Numbered from the stretch's first letter, positions 1 through 11,268 are shown. The stretch: 64,000 nt of DNA from Arachis hypogaea (GCF_003086295.3 NC_092050.1:152526699-152590698); one strand, 5' to 3'. A program made the numbers and translations. Notes: generated by a model from the letters alone, not told the origin.

Positions 1-72
1 CAAATTTATTGTAGTCCTAAGAAGAGCCAATAAGCAATAAAGTAAATAATAACCATTAAAAACTTATTTAAC

Positions 73-1333
73 CCAAGATAAGCAGTTCTTCTTTCACAAT
101 TGCACTTACTTCTGAGGTCTCGTGTGGAAGATACTTGAGGCATCCAACTACGAGCCTAAAAACAGGAATAGACTCATAAGGAAATGAGCAACAAAATGAA
201 GCCAAAGATGAGACCAGTTGCATTGCAAATGAAGTGGAAGATGACTCGGAAACTAATAATCTTATGATTGAGAAATTCAACAATGGCCTCAAGAATTCAC
301 AAACTTCGTCCATTCCCAGTCGCTTATTTTGCAACATAAACATCAACACTTGCTGCAGTAGTTCAGGTTGAACTTCGGAACAGCTAGACAACACCTGACA
401 AATATCAAATCACACTTAATTCTATATTTACTACAGAAATGAGATGATAAAAAATGTAAAGTCAGTTTCATTAGCTTACTAATTGCTTTATGCACATGTG
501 ACATATTGTTCCAATAGCTAACAAAAAATACTATGTGCATGCCAAATATCAGTCTCAATAATTATAAATACATGTGTTGTTTCACATACTATTTTGTATT
601 TCAACATGTATTCTGTACGCGACACATGGTTGATAATTATCTCTACTCAACCAGCTAATTCTATTCAACTAACTTTATCACATGTCTAACACACCCAACT
701 AAATGAAATTTTCTCTGTTGCATTGTGTTCTGCATTTTCCAGATACTTGCACAAACCTACACACTCCTCAGAATTTCTTACAGAATCCCTTGCAAAACTA
801 ACACGGCATTTGCGGCACAAGATACCAATAATTATGAACTCAAACTAAAATGTTGATTCAAAATAACTCATAATCATAATAATAATTCAAAATTGAGCTG
901 TTATATTAACAATCAAGAAGCTCATAACGGATGCAGTGAAAACGAGAGAAGAAACCTTGACGAAAGGGTGCGTTTCAGTGGAGGAGAATTGCCACGTGGC
1001 ATTGTTCTTCTGGAAACCGTAACGAACAAGGAAGCCCAAACCCTTGACGAAAACGGGGACGAATCTCGGGTGGGATCCTTCGAGGGCAGAGTGGAGCTCC
1101 AGCAAGGCGAATTGGAGGGGGACGACGGAGTCCGTTACGAGGCGGCAAAGCTCGCGGACCGAAGTGTCGACGACGTTAGGGGAAGAGGAATTGAGGCATT
1201 GGGAGATGGCACGCCTTCCCGGGTCGGAATGCGGGTTGGATCGGATGTTCTGGAAGATTGATGCCACTGCGAATTTCTGGAGGGAAGGTTGGGGGAGTCG
1301 GGTCTTTTCGAGAAGAGGGTCGTAGGAATCCAT
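73..1333 (-). CDS. Conserved plant helical-repeat (ARM/HEAT-like) protein, exons 1-2, 5' part only
   Basis: Two exons read on the minus strand. Exon 1 runs 1333-956 from an ATG ([10 protein letters not shown]...) and ends at AAG|GT. The intron is 955-395 and ends in TTGTCAG. Exon 2 is 394 to about 73 and keeps the frame (phase 0); it ends at a likely donor G|GTTAAAT and the gene continues off the left edge. The roughly 233 residues seen are rich in leucine-based helices (for example [12 protein letters not shown] and [10 protein letters not shown]), as in armadillo/HEAT solenoids. The start looks like one conserved in plant proteins of unknown role that I cannot name with certainty. Exon 1 is clearly more GC-rich than its surroundings, which supports coding. 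Function is not assigned. Confidence 0.72.
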
Positions 1334-1626
1334 GGAGTCAAGTGTTGCGACCTCCAGGAATCAAATTCAGAGAAGAAGAAGAAACCAGAGTGAGATTTTT
1401 CACTGAAATAAAATAAAAAATATATATATTATTTTTCAAAATCCCATTTTTCAATATTAATATTTTAAATACATTTTTTTTTTTTTTTACACTTTGTTTG
1501 GATGGAAAATGAAAAATAGAAAGAAAGAAAATAAGAAAAAAAAATGGAAGGAAAGAAAATGAGAAGAAAAGTTGATTTTTTGTATGTTGTTTAGATGAAG
1601 AAAAAATAAATAGAAAAACGGTTCCG
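1334..1626. other. 5' flank of the helical-repeat gene; A/T-rich and purine-rich DNA
   Basis: Minus-strand 5' UTR probably covers about 1334-1390, which is GA-rich on the plus strand. Upstream lie a TATATATA stretch (about 1421-1429), a T run (about 1477-1488) and a purine tract (1495-1580). The purine tract resembles, in inverted orientation, 2080-2182; both carry TTTGTTTGGAT-type ends. The pair could be the termini of a larger decayed element surrounding the MITE at 1627-1905. Confidence 0.4.
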
Positions 1627-1905
1627 CTACGTTACCAACATCATATCTGCCAACTTCTGCCAACTTTTATTTATAATTGTGTTTCATGGAAGTGTGTTCG
1701 TAGATGTGTCTAATAAAAATATTTTTTTTATAGTTGTGTTTAATAGAAGCTTCTTTATAGATATATTTTTTGGATGTGTCTCTTTATATATGTATTTAAA
1801 ATATATTAATTATTAGACACATCCACGAACACACTTCCATGAAACACAATTATAAATAAGAGTTGGCAGAAGTTGGCAGATAATATATTGGTACCCTATA
1901 CTTTT
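1627..1905 (+). mobile_element. MITE copy A, foldback type
   Basis: A short element of about 280 bp whose two arms are inverted copies. 1632-1722 (GTTACCAACAT, TCTGCCAACTTCTGCCAACT, then CATGGAAGTGTGTTCGTAGATG) is the near reverse complement of 1810-1900. There is no coding capacity. The outer ends read GCTACGTTACCAACA on the left and GGTACCCTATAC on the right. The same family recurs in opposite orientation at 2255-2497. No clean target duplication was found, so the ends are approximate. Confidence 0.7.
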
Positions 1906-2254
1906 CCATAGAAAAAATGAGAGGAAAAAAATCATAATCAAGTAAAATTACATTAATACTCTTCATTTTTCTTTTACTTTTTTTAACACTATGGATAAAT
2001 TAATAATTTGACTTTCATTTTAAAGTTATCATCCATTTTCATCAAGTTTGAGAGGAAAACTTGGAGGTGGTCCCATGCCACTATTTTTCCTTTTCTTCTA
2101 ATTTCCATTGTCATTCAATCAATGGAAAATGAATTTTTCCTTACATTTACCTTTCTTGCATTTTCTATTGATCCAAACAGTACTTATAGTGTTATTTTGT
2201 ATTGAGTTCACATAATAACCGCGCTAACTTCCCTTCGATCTTTTCTAAAAGAAA

Positions 2255-2497
2255 AAGTATAGGTATCAACATATTATCTGCCAATTTATTTGTCAACAAT
2301 AATTAATTATTATATTTTAAACACATATATAAAGAGACACATCCAGAAAATATATCTATAAAGACATTTCTATTAAACACCGCCATAAAAAAGATATTTT
2401 TATTCCACGAAGACACTTTCATTAAATATAATTATAAATAAGAGTTGCCAGAAGTTGGCAAAAATGCTGTTGGACTGTTGGTAACATAGCGGGACTG
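2255..2497 (-). mobile_element. MITE copy B, same family as 1627-1905, inverted orientation
   Basis: Its reverse complement matches copy A along its length: the TTGGTAACATAGCG end at the right, TATAGGTATCAACAT at the left, and shared internal stretches around TTAATAGAA, GGATGTGTCTC and TTATATATGTGTTTAAAATATA. The right arm of the hairpin is shorter than in copy A. Noncoding. Confidence 0.68.
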
Positions 2498-3780
2498 TTT
2501 CTAAAATTAGAATGAGACCCGCGCAATGTGTGGGGCGAATATATTAAGGATGAGTATATAATAAATATTAAAAATTATTATATTTTGTAGAATTAAATTA
2601 AATATGTGTAAACTAAAGTTAAATTTAAAAGGTATTTTATTTAAAATAATTTGTAGTACAAAAGTTTTTGATGTCGGAGTTGTATAAAGTGATATTTTTA
2701 TTTGGTGATTTGATTTTTGCATTTGTTTTAGTTGATGGACTTAGTCTTCTTATGTGGCCCTTGTCCTCTTTTTCTTATTGATTGTTGTTAGAGTTGTTGA
2801 TTTCTTCTTTCTATAGTAGGTTCTTGTAAAGACATGTTCTTTATGAATTTTTTCTATTTTTGCATGTAAATTTTTCGTCCGAAGATGTGTCTTGAATTTG
2901 TATGAGTTTCTTTCTCTTTAATTTCTTGATGGGTATGTGAAGTGTTGGCAAAGTTGGTTCCTATAATCAATGAAATAACAATGATGTCTTGAATAAGTAT
3001 TTTTTTTTTTTTAGTATTACTCGTTTTATTTGTTGTAATGGGTGTGTTGAGGTTCAATATTCTTGGTTAGAATAAATATCTTAATAATAGTGTATTGTTG
3101 ACAACCTTTTTTGAGATTAAAATCATTTACTTTAACTTCAAATATAAGTGTAAGGTTGGACAAATTTTTCAATTGAGGTGGTACTTCAATGTCATTAATT
3201 TTTTAGAGTGTCATTAAATTTGAAACAATTGTGTTCAACTTTTTTTTCTTTGCCATCAAATAGTTGTAGCACTTTGATATGAAATAAGTATTTGGTTAAT
3301 AACTAATGATTTGATAGATGGGATTATAAAAAGTATATAGAGTTACCTTATTAATATTGTGGTGTTTGATTACACGTGCCACAAATGTAGTTGTCTCCTT
3401 TTCATCTAATATAATTATTTTTAAGCAAAGTGGCTCCTCTTCATTTGTGGGCGTTAATGTTTTTTATAGACGAACCACGCAAACTTTGATCAACCAATGG
3501 TCTGTTTATTTGATAATATTGTCCAAAGAATGATGCTCTATTGAGTAAGTTTGAGATGTTGTGTAGTTGGAAAATAAATTTTTTGTGCTAAATTTGATGT
3601 AATTTGAGAGAATAGTGATAAGAGACTTATATAAGTTGGTCAAATGGTATGGAATTTGAATATTTGTAACGTAAAATTTATTATGATTAATAATATTATT
3701 ATGACATTTGTAATATAGATGTTTATTATATTTAATCAGTTATTTATAGAAATTAATTATTGGGAATTACAAATTTATTG
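2498..3780. other. AT-rich noncoding interval
   Basis: No supported gene, RNA or element boundary. Only short chance ORFs are present. It contains scattered T and A runs, including a T run at about 3000-3012. Confidence 0.5.
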
Positions 3781-4010
3781 TATGAGGTCTGCTACACATA
3801 CAATTCTTTTTGGCTTACAAGTCTTACAAGTTGGCACAAACCCAACAAAAAACACGCATTACACTCCCACATTCAAGAGTAAATAAACGCACGTTATTCA
3901 ACCACTTCCTGTTTTCAAAGCGCGCTACTCACCATGCATTATAAATGACTCTTCTTCTTCTTCCTCCATGAAAACGAATTTCTTGCCAAATTTTAAGATA
4001 ATAGAACTTC

Positions 4011-4186
4011 AGAAATACACCCAAACGATTACATAAATACACCCAAACGATTACAAAAATACATCCAAACGGTTACAGAAATACACCCAAACGATTATAG
4101 AAATACACCCAAAGGATTACAGAAATACACCTAAAGGATTACAAAACTACACCCAAAGGATTTAAGAAATACACCCAAAATTCGTT
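4011..4186 (+). repeat. 22-bp tandem repeat, eight units
   Basis: Units begin at 4011, 4033, 4055, 4077, 4099, 4121, 4143 and 4165. The consensus is AGAAATACACCCAAA followed by (C/G)GATTAC, with one to three changes per unit. The period is not a multiple of three, so this is not a protein repeat. Confidence 0.9.
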
Positions 4187-4342
4187 GAAGTACATCTTAT
4201 GCATAATTCAGAACTCTTACTCTTTCTTCTCCTCGTCTTCTGCTGCTTTTTCTTCTTCAAAAATGATTTTAGAGCTTGATGTCAAAAAACAATGGAAATC
4301 GAGAATAACGAAGAAAGAAAACAGAGATAAAAGCACGTAAAT

Positions 4343-4692
4343 GAAGAAGGAGAAAGAGAAAGCAAGAAACGAAAGAAAAGAAGAAGAAGAAGAAGAGGAA
4401 GATGAGGAAAAACGTGCAGCAAGAAGAAGAAGAAGGTGCAGTAAAAACGTGCAGTAACAGTTGAAGAAGGAGAAAGAGAAGGCAAGAAACGAAAGAAAAG
4501 AAGAAGAAGATGAGGAAGAGGAAGAAGAACGTGCAGCAAGAAGAAGAAGAAGGTGCAGTGAAAACGTGCAGTAACGGATGAAGAAGGAAAAAGAGAAGGC
4601 AAGAAACGAAAGAAAAGAAGAAGAAGAAGAAGAAGAAGAAGAAAAGGAAGAGGAAGAAGAACGTGCAGCAAAAAAAAAAGAAGAATGTGCAC
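4343..4692 (+). repeat. GA-rich minisatellite, three units of 117-120 bp
   Basis: Units start at about 4343, 4463 and 4580. Each has GAAGAAGGA, then AAGCAAGAAACGAAAG, a GAA-rich block and GTGCAGCAAGAAG; the first two continue into GTAAAAACGTGCAGTAAC-type spacers. Long open frames on either strand here are low-complexity artefacts (Glu/Lys-rich or Phe/Leu-rich). Confidence 0.85.
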
Positions 4693-5039
4693 TTGTAAAT
4701 ACTTGTATAAAAAAACACTTGTATGTGAAGAATTTATCTTATTATATTGTTTATAACGGTAAGATATAATAAATATAGGGATATGGATTAAATGTCTTTG
4801 TAGGTTACAAATTTAGTTATATACTATTAATTTCTAATTACCGATATTTTTTATTTTTTTGTATATTTTATTTTTTTGCTGATTTGGAAATAATAGTTGA
4901 TTTGGCAAAAATTGAGTAGTTGATTCTAAAATTTTGCCAAATAAGCGATTTTGCTGACATAGTATTAGTAGGAGGAGAAATTTGTCTTAAAAGTAATGCG
5001 GGTAAACCTATCCATCTACTTTTATATATTAAGAATAGA

Positions 5040-5222
5040 TACACGGGATTCAAATTTTTAAGTCATTATCATCGTATTCAGAGTACATAGGAGTACACAA
5101 AAATACACAGACATGACTTCTTCAACATTGCTGACGACAATGGCAACCATTTTCATCGTCTCTAAAAATACACCGATACACAGGAATAAGTCATATTTAA
5201 CAAGAATTTTTTTCATTATAAA
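5040..5222. mobile_element. Left arm of an inverted-repeat element interrupted by a Copia insertion
   Basis: This stretch (ATTCAAATTTTTAA, TTATCATCGTATTCAGAGTA, then TACACA-rich DNA ending AAGTCATATTT) is the near reverse complement of about 7760-7870 on the other side of the Copia element. The simplest reading is one MITE-like element split by the retrotransposon. TCATCG plus TACACA motifs occur twice in this arm. Confidence 0.5.
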
Positions 5223-5340
5223 TGTGAGATATATTAGCTAGAGTTAGCTATCCTTGGCTATAAAATAGCAAGGTTCAAGTGTATGAGCATACGAGAAAAA
5301 AAAAAAGGAGAGATTCTCTTAATAACAAATTCTTTTTCAT

Positions 5341-7518
5341 CATGTTCCAGACTATAGTTTTCTTCGAATATTTGGTTGCTTGTGTTTTCCTAACTTGAGA
5401 CCTTATAATCAACATAAATTAAAAATACGATCACAACCGTGTATTTTTGTTGGATATTCTAGTACTCAAAAAGGATACAAATGCATGATCTCCACTGGCA
5501 AAATTATTATATCCAGAGATGTTGTGTTTCATGAGAAAAAATTTCCTTCCTATAGTTTCTTTATTGCTAACAATTCTAGTTGTGATAGTACTACTGCTGC
5601 AGGCACTACTACTGAGATGCTTCCAATTATTGTCACTCTTCCTCCCTCTCAATTGAATCATTTTTCTATCTCTACAACAACCCAATCAGACCTCATAGCA
5701 GGCCCGTCTACTTCTACTTCTATTTTTCTAAGTGCTTCAATGAGTCATCAAGACATTAATACAGTACCTGATAAAAATTCTCTTATTCCTTCTTCATTTT
5801 TCACTAACCCAATTCCTATCTCAACAATTGAGGATGCTTTGCCCTTTGATAATACTACATTACCCCTCAATCACATTGTCCCTAATAATATTCATCCAAT
5901 GCAAACTATATTTAAGACAGCAAGTACAAAACCAAGAGTGCTACATGCCAGCATCGATACTCATGACAATTCTGCTATACCACATCTTTTAAAATCGGTC
6001 ACAGCTGCTCTTCAATCCACTCACTGGAAGGAAGCTATGCTGGCAGAACATAAAACATCAGTTCATCACAAGACTTGGAGTTTAGTAGAACTTCCACCAA
6101 ATGAAAAGGTAGTTAGTTGCAAATGGATATTTGCCTTGAAGAAAAATGCTCAGGAGCAGGTTGTGAGACATAAAGCCTGTCTTGTGGCAAGAGGTTATAC
6201 TCAAACTGCTGGGATTGATTTCGATCAAGTATTCTCACCTGTAATCAAGCCTGTCACTATAAGAATCATACTCACTCTTGCGTTATCAAAAGGCTGGAGA
6301 GTTAAACAATATGACTTCCACAATGCCTTTTTAAATGATATCCTCAATGAAACCATTTATATGTCTCAGCCTCCAGATTTTACACACTCAAATTCCCATC
6401 TTGTATGTAAATTATACAAAGTCATCTATGGCTTAAAACAAGCCCCTAGGACTTGGTACCTCACCATTACTGCTGCACTTAAACAATTTGGGTTCAACTT
6501 GTACTAAGTCTGATCCTTCACTTTTTACGAAATTTTCTTCTAATTCTACTATCTATATACTTATATACGTTGATGATATGTTAGTGACAGGGAACAATGA
6601 CACTGAAATCACTTCTATCTTAAAGCAGCTTCATTCAACTTTTCTTCTAAAAGATTTGGAGGACTTAAACTTCTTTTTTGGCATCGAGGCTGTCACTCAC
6701 TCACCTAATTTAATTTCTCTTAATCAAAGTAAATACATAAAAGAATTATTATGCAGGGTTGGTATGCAAGATGCTAAACCGATTAGCACTTCTATGATTA
6801 GCTCTTCAAAATTATCGGCAAATACAGGTACTCCTTTTGAGATCCTACATTGTTTAGATCAATTGTGGGGAGACTTCAATATGCCACTGTCACAAGATCA
6901 GACATCGTATTTGCAATAAACAAACTCAGCCAATTCATGTCAAAGCAGAGTCAAGATCAATGGATGGCGGCAAAGCGTGTTCTTCGATATTTAGCAGGTA
7001 CAGTTGATCTTGCTCTTCAATTTCATAAGACTCACGATCTTTGTTTAATTAACTTTTCAGATTCGGATTGGGCTGCTGATGTTGATGATAGAAGATTTGT
7101 GTCTGGATACTGTGTGTACTTTGGAGCAAACTTGATTTCCTGGAAATGTTCAAAGCAACCCACTGTTAGCAGAAGCTCCAGCGAGGCTGAATTCAGGGTG
7201 TTGGCAGCTACTTTCTCTGAGTTAATATGGATTCAAATCCTACTTAGTGAACTAAAGCAGCCTTGCACTTCATCTCCCACAGTATTTTGTGATAACATGT
7301 CCACTGTATTATTAGCTTATAATCCCATCTTACATGAGCGAACAAAACATTTTGAATTGAATCTATATTTTATACGGAATAAGATGATTCAAGGACAGCT
7401 TGCTGTTACTCATATTCCAGGCTTAGAACAAGTAGCAGACATTATGACTAAGCCCATATCTCCATTGCTATTTAGCAAGTTCAAGAGCAAGCTTCGGTTG
7501 ACACAAAAGCCTCCCTAA
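5341..7518 (+). pseudogene. Copia pol remnant (integrase tail, reverse transcriptase, RNase H)
   Basis: The frame opens at 5341, immediately after the LTR fragment, with the PDYSFLRIFGCLC and YNQHKL hallmarks of the Copia integrase C-terminal region. The RT core follows (WKEAMLAEH, KWIFALKKN, VIYGLKQAPRTWY) up to a frameshift near 6491. It resumes with YVDDMLVTG in the next frame (6488-6919). A second shift near 6840-6850 leads to the RNase H segment (SDSDWAADVDDR, SRSSSEAEFR, FCDN, ERTKHFELNLYFIR), which ends at the stop at 7518. Two frameshifts and the missing N-terminal half make it inactive. Confidence 0.85.
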
Positions 7519-7536
7519 GTTTGTGGGGGGGGGGGA

Positions 7537-7722
7537 TGTGAGATATATTAGTTAGAGTTAGCTATCCTTGGCTATAATAGCAAGGTTCAAGTGTACGAGC
7601 ATAGGAGAAAAAAAAAGAGAGATTCTCTTAATAACAAATTCTTTTCATCTTAATCTATTCCTCCTCTGTTTTCTCACTTCTTGGTTTCTCACCATAAGTC
7701 TTCTTTCTCTCTTTCTTCAACA
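7537..7722 (+). repeat. 3' LTR of the deleted Copia element
   Basis: Starts TGTGAGATATATTAG directly after the G-rich polypurine tract. Its first about 118 bp match the 5' fragment at 5223-5340 with a few changes. The end is placed at TTCTTCAACA. Confidence 0.7.
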
Positions 7723-7759
7723 AGTTTTAATAATAAATAAAAAAAAACCATTATTTTCC

Positions 7760-7870
7760 CTGTAAAAATATGATTTATTTCTGTGTACACTTGTGTATTT
7801 CTATATACTCTGAAAACGATGATAATGGTTGTCATTGTCCATTGTAAAGTTTAAAAATTTGAGTTAACCA
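7760..7870. mobile_element. Right arm of the inverted-repeat element split by Copia
   Basis: Near reverse complement of the left flank: TATTTTCC..., AAATATGATTTAT, GTGTACAC, AACGATGATAATGG, then AAATTTGAGTT. See the entry at 5040-5222. Confidence 0.5.
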
Positions 7871-8036
7871 TTTTTTATAATTTGAAGGAGAGTTCACCAG
7901 AAATTATGCAAACTCTATAAAAAAATATAGAATTTGCCGAAGTACAACGAACTTGCTCTGAACTAGAAAAATTGTATTTGAAAAATTAACGTTAAAAAAT
8001 GAAGTTTAGGAAAATAATAATTTTTTGGATTTTGTT

Positions 8037-8310
8037 TAGTAGACAATGACTTTTGTAAATAATGTGAACAATGGACTCTAGAATTGACCCAATAAAATAA
8101 AAAAAAAACATGGACTTTGCTATGTAGACAATAGTTTTTGTGAACAATGTGAATAATGGGCTTTAAAATTGGCCCCAATAAAGTAAAAACGCACTATATC
8201 CAAATTATTCATCTAAATCTTAATATTAAGATAATCATCCGCACACCTAATAAATTGAACATCCGATATATCTATTGTTCACATTGTTTAATATTTTCAT
8301 TATCTACCTA
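8037..8310. mobile_element. MITE with about 40-bp terminal inverted repeats
   Basis: The left end TAGTAGACAATGAC ... AATGTGAACAATGG is inverted at the right end (TTGTTCACATTG ... TTTTCATTATCTACC). An internal direct duplication of about 85 bp (starts near 8042 and 8127) repeats GTAGACAATG, AATGTGAA, AATTG(A/G)CCC and AATAAA. No coding potential. Confidence 0.7.
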
Positions 8311-8598
8311 TATTTTTTTTAATTTTTTTATTTTATTTCAAAAAAAATCCAACGAGAGGGTGCTTTCCAAGCTCGGACTTTACCTTAGTGAAGTACATTT
8401 TAACCATATCTACTAACCTTGTAACTAAGGGCTAATAATTTGTGGTCGGTAAATGAATTGTTGATTAAGATCTTTTAAAACAAAAGTGTCAGTAAAATGA
8501 TAAAATAATAATAAAATAAGACATTAATTAATTTTTGAAAAAAAAAGGGGTTTAATTTTTGGTTTAAAGATATATAAATTTTTTATTAATTAAAATTA

Positions 8599-10203
8599 GA
8601 GTAAATTACTATTTTTACCTACGAAAATTAAAAACGTTGACAGATCTACCCATAAAAAAAAATAAATTACCATTTGTATCTATAAAATATGGGTTCCAAA
8701 CAATAAAATTATCTAAATACTAAAAAATAACATAAAAAACCCCAAATTACTTTTATCATCATCGCACCTAATGCCCCTGCAACAAATCAATTGCCAAACT
8801 CAAACAGGACATGTGGGGAATTGAATGAATGAGTAATCCTCACCTGAGTAGGGTGTTCATGAATCGGATCTGATCAGCATATCCGCGGTTTTTATTCGAA
8901 CCCGATTCAAAAATTGCGGATACGGATCCGATCCGCACACTAATCGAATCGGATTGCGGATTTTGTGTTGGTATCCGCATTTTTGCGTATCCACAAAAAT
9001 AAAGAAATAAATAAGCAAATATTCTTTTTATGTTTTATTTTAACTAATAATTATCATATATGTTGTATTATTTTAATTTATTATTTAATAAAAGTATGTT
9101 TGACATTATTTTAAGAGTAAACATATTTAAAAGAATAGAAAAAATAAATTTTATTGATATTTTTTAAATAAAAATAAGCTTTTAAAAATATTTTTGTGTT
9201 TTTGTGGATATATCTGATATTCGATCCGACCTGATCCACAAATGTGCGGATCGGATCGAAGTTTTGGCCATATCCGATCCGCATTCACCCCTACACCTGA
9301 GCCAAACTCTGAGAGGCAGGGGTGAGCTAGGGTTCGGTAGAGTAGAAGAGAGAGTGAGAGCAGGGCCTGAGTTAGGGTTCGGTAGAGGAGGTGCGAGACT
9401 GGTGAGTGGCTCGCTGGTGGTGGTCTAGACTGAGAGAAAGAACGATTGGAAAGGTGAGGGTGGCTCGAGTTCATCGCAGATGGTGGAGACAACGGTGGTT
9501 CGCGGCGGTTCTGGCGGCTGGAAGTGCGGACGGCAATGATGGTAAGGCTGTGATGGTGGTTCAGAGGTCTTTGGTTCTTGAAGAGGAAAGAAGAAGGGGA
9601 AGAAGAGGAGAAGGTGAAGTGAATTAGGGTTCTGTGGTTTAATACAGATGGCGAAAGAGATAGAAAGAGAGAGAGCTCGCCGTAGTTTTGACCGCGGTGG
9701 TGGCGACTGGCACGGTGGCCCGTTGGTGGCACTAGTTCGGTGATGAGGAGAAGATAGTCACAGTAGGTGAGGGTGGTCAGCGGTGAAGAGAGGAGAGGCG
9801 GGGCACTGCGGCTCTAGGGTTGCTGGCAGCAGCGAAGCAGAAACTGGTGCGAAGGTCCTCTAGTCAGCGAAGGCGAGACAGGGAAGGAAAGAAAGAGGGG
9901 TGGCCACGGCAGAAGGAGGACGGCAGCGGTAGTCGCTGACGCTGGAAGCTGCAGGAACAGAAACAAAGGCCGCGTTTGTCACAGAGAAAGAGAGGTGGCT
10001 CGTGGCTGAAAAGATTGCTGCTTGGATTGTTTGAAAATCAATTAATTATTGGTGAGAGACAGAGGATGAGATTAGTGGTGGTGGTGGTGGTGGTCAGGTG
10101 ATGAGTAGATGAGGATGATGAAGTGGTTAATGGGGAAGGAAAAGATGATAAGGATAATTTGTCAGTGTTTTTAATTTTCGTGAATAAAAATGGTAATTTA
10201 CTC
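8599..10203. mobile_element. Non-autonomous Mutator-like element, 1.6 kb, GC-rich interior
   Basis: Terminal inverted repeats of about 45 bp: GAGTAAATTAC(T/C)ATTTTT ... CGAAAATTAAAAAC at 8599-8644 and its inverse at 10161-10203. The flanks TTAAAATTA (8590-8598) and TTAAAATAT (10204-10212) are a probable 9-bp target duplication matching at 7 of 9. The interior from about 9300 to 10140 is much richer in G (AGGGTTCGG repeats, GGTGGTGG runs) than its surroundings. It may be a captured or derived segment, but I recognise no protein in it. A hAT MITE is nested at 8849-9293. Confidence 0.72.
8849..9293. mobile_element. hAT-type MITE, 445 bp
   Basis: The ends TAGGGTGTTCATG... and ...CATTCACCCCTA are inverted. 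Subterminal DNA is full of CGGATCGGAT-type motifs on both sides. A perfect 8-bp target duplication, CACCTGAG, sits at 8841-8848 and 9294-9301, as hAT transposition gives. AT-rich centre, no coding. It lies inside the Mutator-like element 8599-10203 and is therefore younger than it. Confidence 0.92.
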
Positions 10204-11268
10204 TTAAAATATAAAAATATTTTTTATTTTTTAAAATACGAGACATTTAAGTTTTTTATTTAAAATATATAATGACAAATTAGTTTTCTAGAGATATTTA
10301 AATGTTTTATATTTCAAAAAATAAAAGACATTTTTTTATTTATTTATTCTTAGTCACCTATGTTTCACTCCACTTAAATGGTTCTAGATCTATTGTTAGC
10401 TTTTTATTCCTCTTTCTTCATATATCTCATTGTTTATATTTTATACCTTAACGTCCCATTAAATTTATCAAACATTACAAGGAATAAAAATTTCAATTCC
10501 ACTTTAAGATCCTATTAAAATTATGAAATATTACATCTAATAAAGGTCCCACTAAAATCAATGTAAATTTCACCTTAAGTTCCCATTAAAATTATAAAAC
10601 ATTACACCTAATAAAATTTAATGTACAAGAAAATTTTAATTTATTCTTAAGATCCCACTAAAATGATAAAATATTACAAGAAATAAAAAATAAACGTATA
10701 AATTCTTTTAAGCTTTCACTAAAATTAGGATAACTAATCTATTTTAAATGTAATCAATTGTAATATTAATTTTAAAATGTAACTAAACGGATTTTTAAAT
10801 ATAATTAAAAATAACATAATTATATATTATATAATCAAATATTATAACAATAATTATAACGGTCACAAATAACAAAGAACAATATAAATATATGTACATC
10901 TAAATATATATTTTTAATTTTTGTATATAATCAGATATTATAACGGTAACTACAATTATTTTAATGGTCACAATTAACAACTTTTATCTTTACATTATAG
11001 CATTTTCATTATATTTTTATCTCATTATAATAACTTATCTTTATATAATATTAAAGAATTTTTTTAATTTAATTTTTTATATTCTCTTATCTTTTATTTT
11101 TATGTAGGTTACACTATTATTTTTAATATTAATTCTTTTTAATAATAGGTATAAATTTAATTAAAAACTAATTTCTTCTCTTCTCCTTTCATATCCATCA
11201 CTCATTCTTATATTTACTATATAAATCAAAATTCACTTCACATATTTTTTTATCTCCTCTCACGTAAT
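10204..11268. other. AT-rich noncoding interval with weak internal repetition
   Basis: No gene. From about 10450 to 10740 there is a loose series of CCCA(C/T)TAAAAT ... AAA(C/T)ATTAC ... AATAAA motifs. A stretch at about 10979-11112 resembles 25660-25800 on the far side of the hAT-bounded nest. Confidence 0.45.

Larger units (their letters stand above)
3787..4735. mobile_element. Non-autonomous TIR element containing two kinds of tandem repeat
   Basis: The left end reads CACATACAA, a T-rich stretch, then TTACAAGTCTTACAAGT. The right end is its imperfect inverse (ACTTGTAAATACTTGTAT ... TTGTATGTG). Between them are an eight-unit 22-bp tandem repeat (4011-4186) and a GA-rich repeat of about 120 bp (4343-4690). 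No transposase remnant is visible. A possible imperfect direct repeat (AATTTATTG / AATTTATCT) flanks it, but the outermost bases are uncertain. Confidence 0.5.
5223..7722 (+). mobile_element. Ty1/Copia retrotransposon, internally deleted
   Basis: A truncated 5' LTR (5223 to about 5340, beginning TGTGAGATATATTAG) is joined directly to the end of the integrase region. Reverse transcriptase and RNase H frames follow, then a polypurine tract with a long G run (7524-7535) and a 3' LTR (7537 to about 7722). The primer site, gag, protease and most of integrase are missing. The end of the 3' LTR is set at a CA and is uncertain; no clear TSD was found, perhaps because the flanks are rearranged. Confidence 0.85.

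Noticed and set aside
4011..4186. Regular repeats resembling a CRISPR array
   Set aside because: Units are contiguous 22-bp tandem copies without unique spacers, in a plant nuclear context.
4269..4769. Long frames on both strands (Phe/Leu-rich and Glu/Lys-rich)
   Set aside because: Low-complexity translation of the GA-rich minisatellite; no splice or start context and no recognisable domain.
9151..9732. 193-codon minus ORF and two plus ORFs in GC-rich DNA
   Set aside because: They cross the hAT MITE boundary, have Ser/Pro/Arg compositional bias and no family resemblance.
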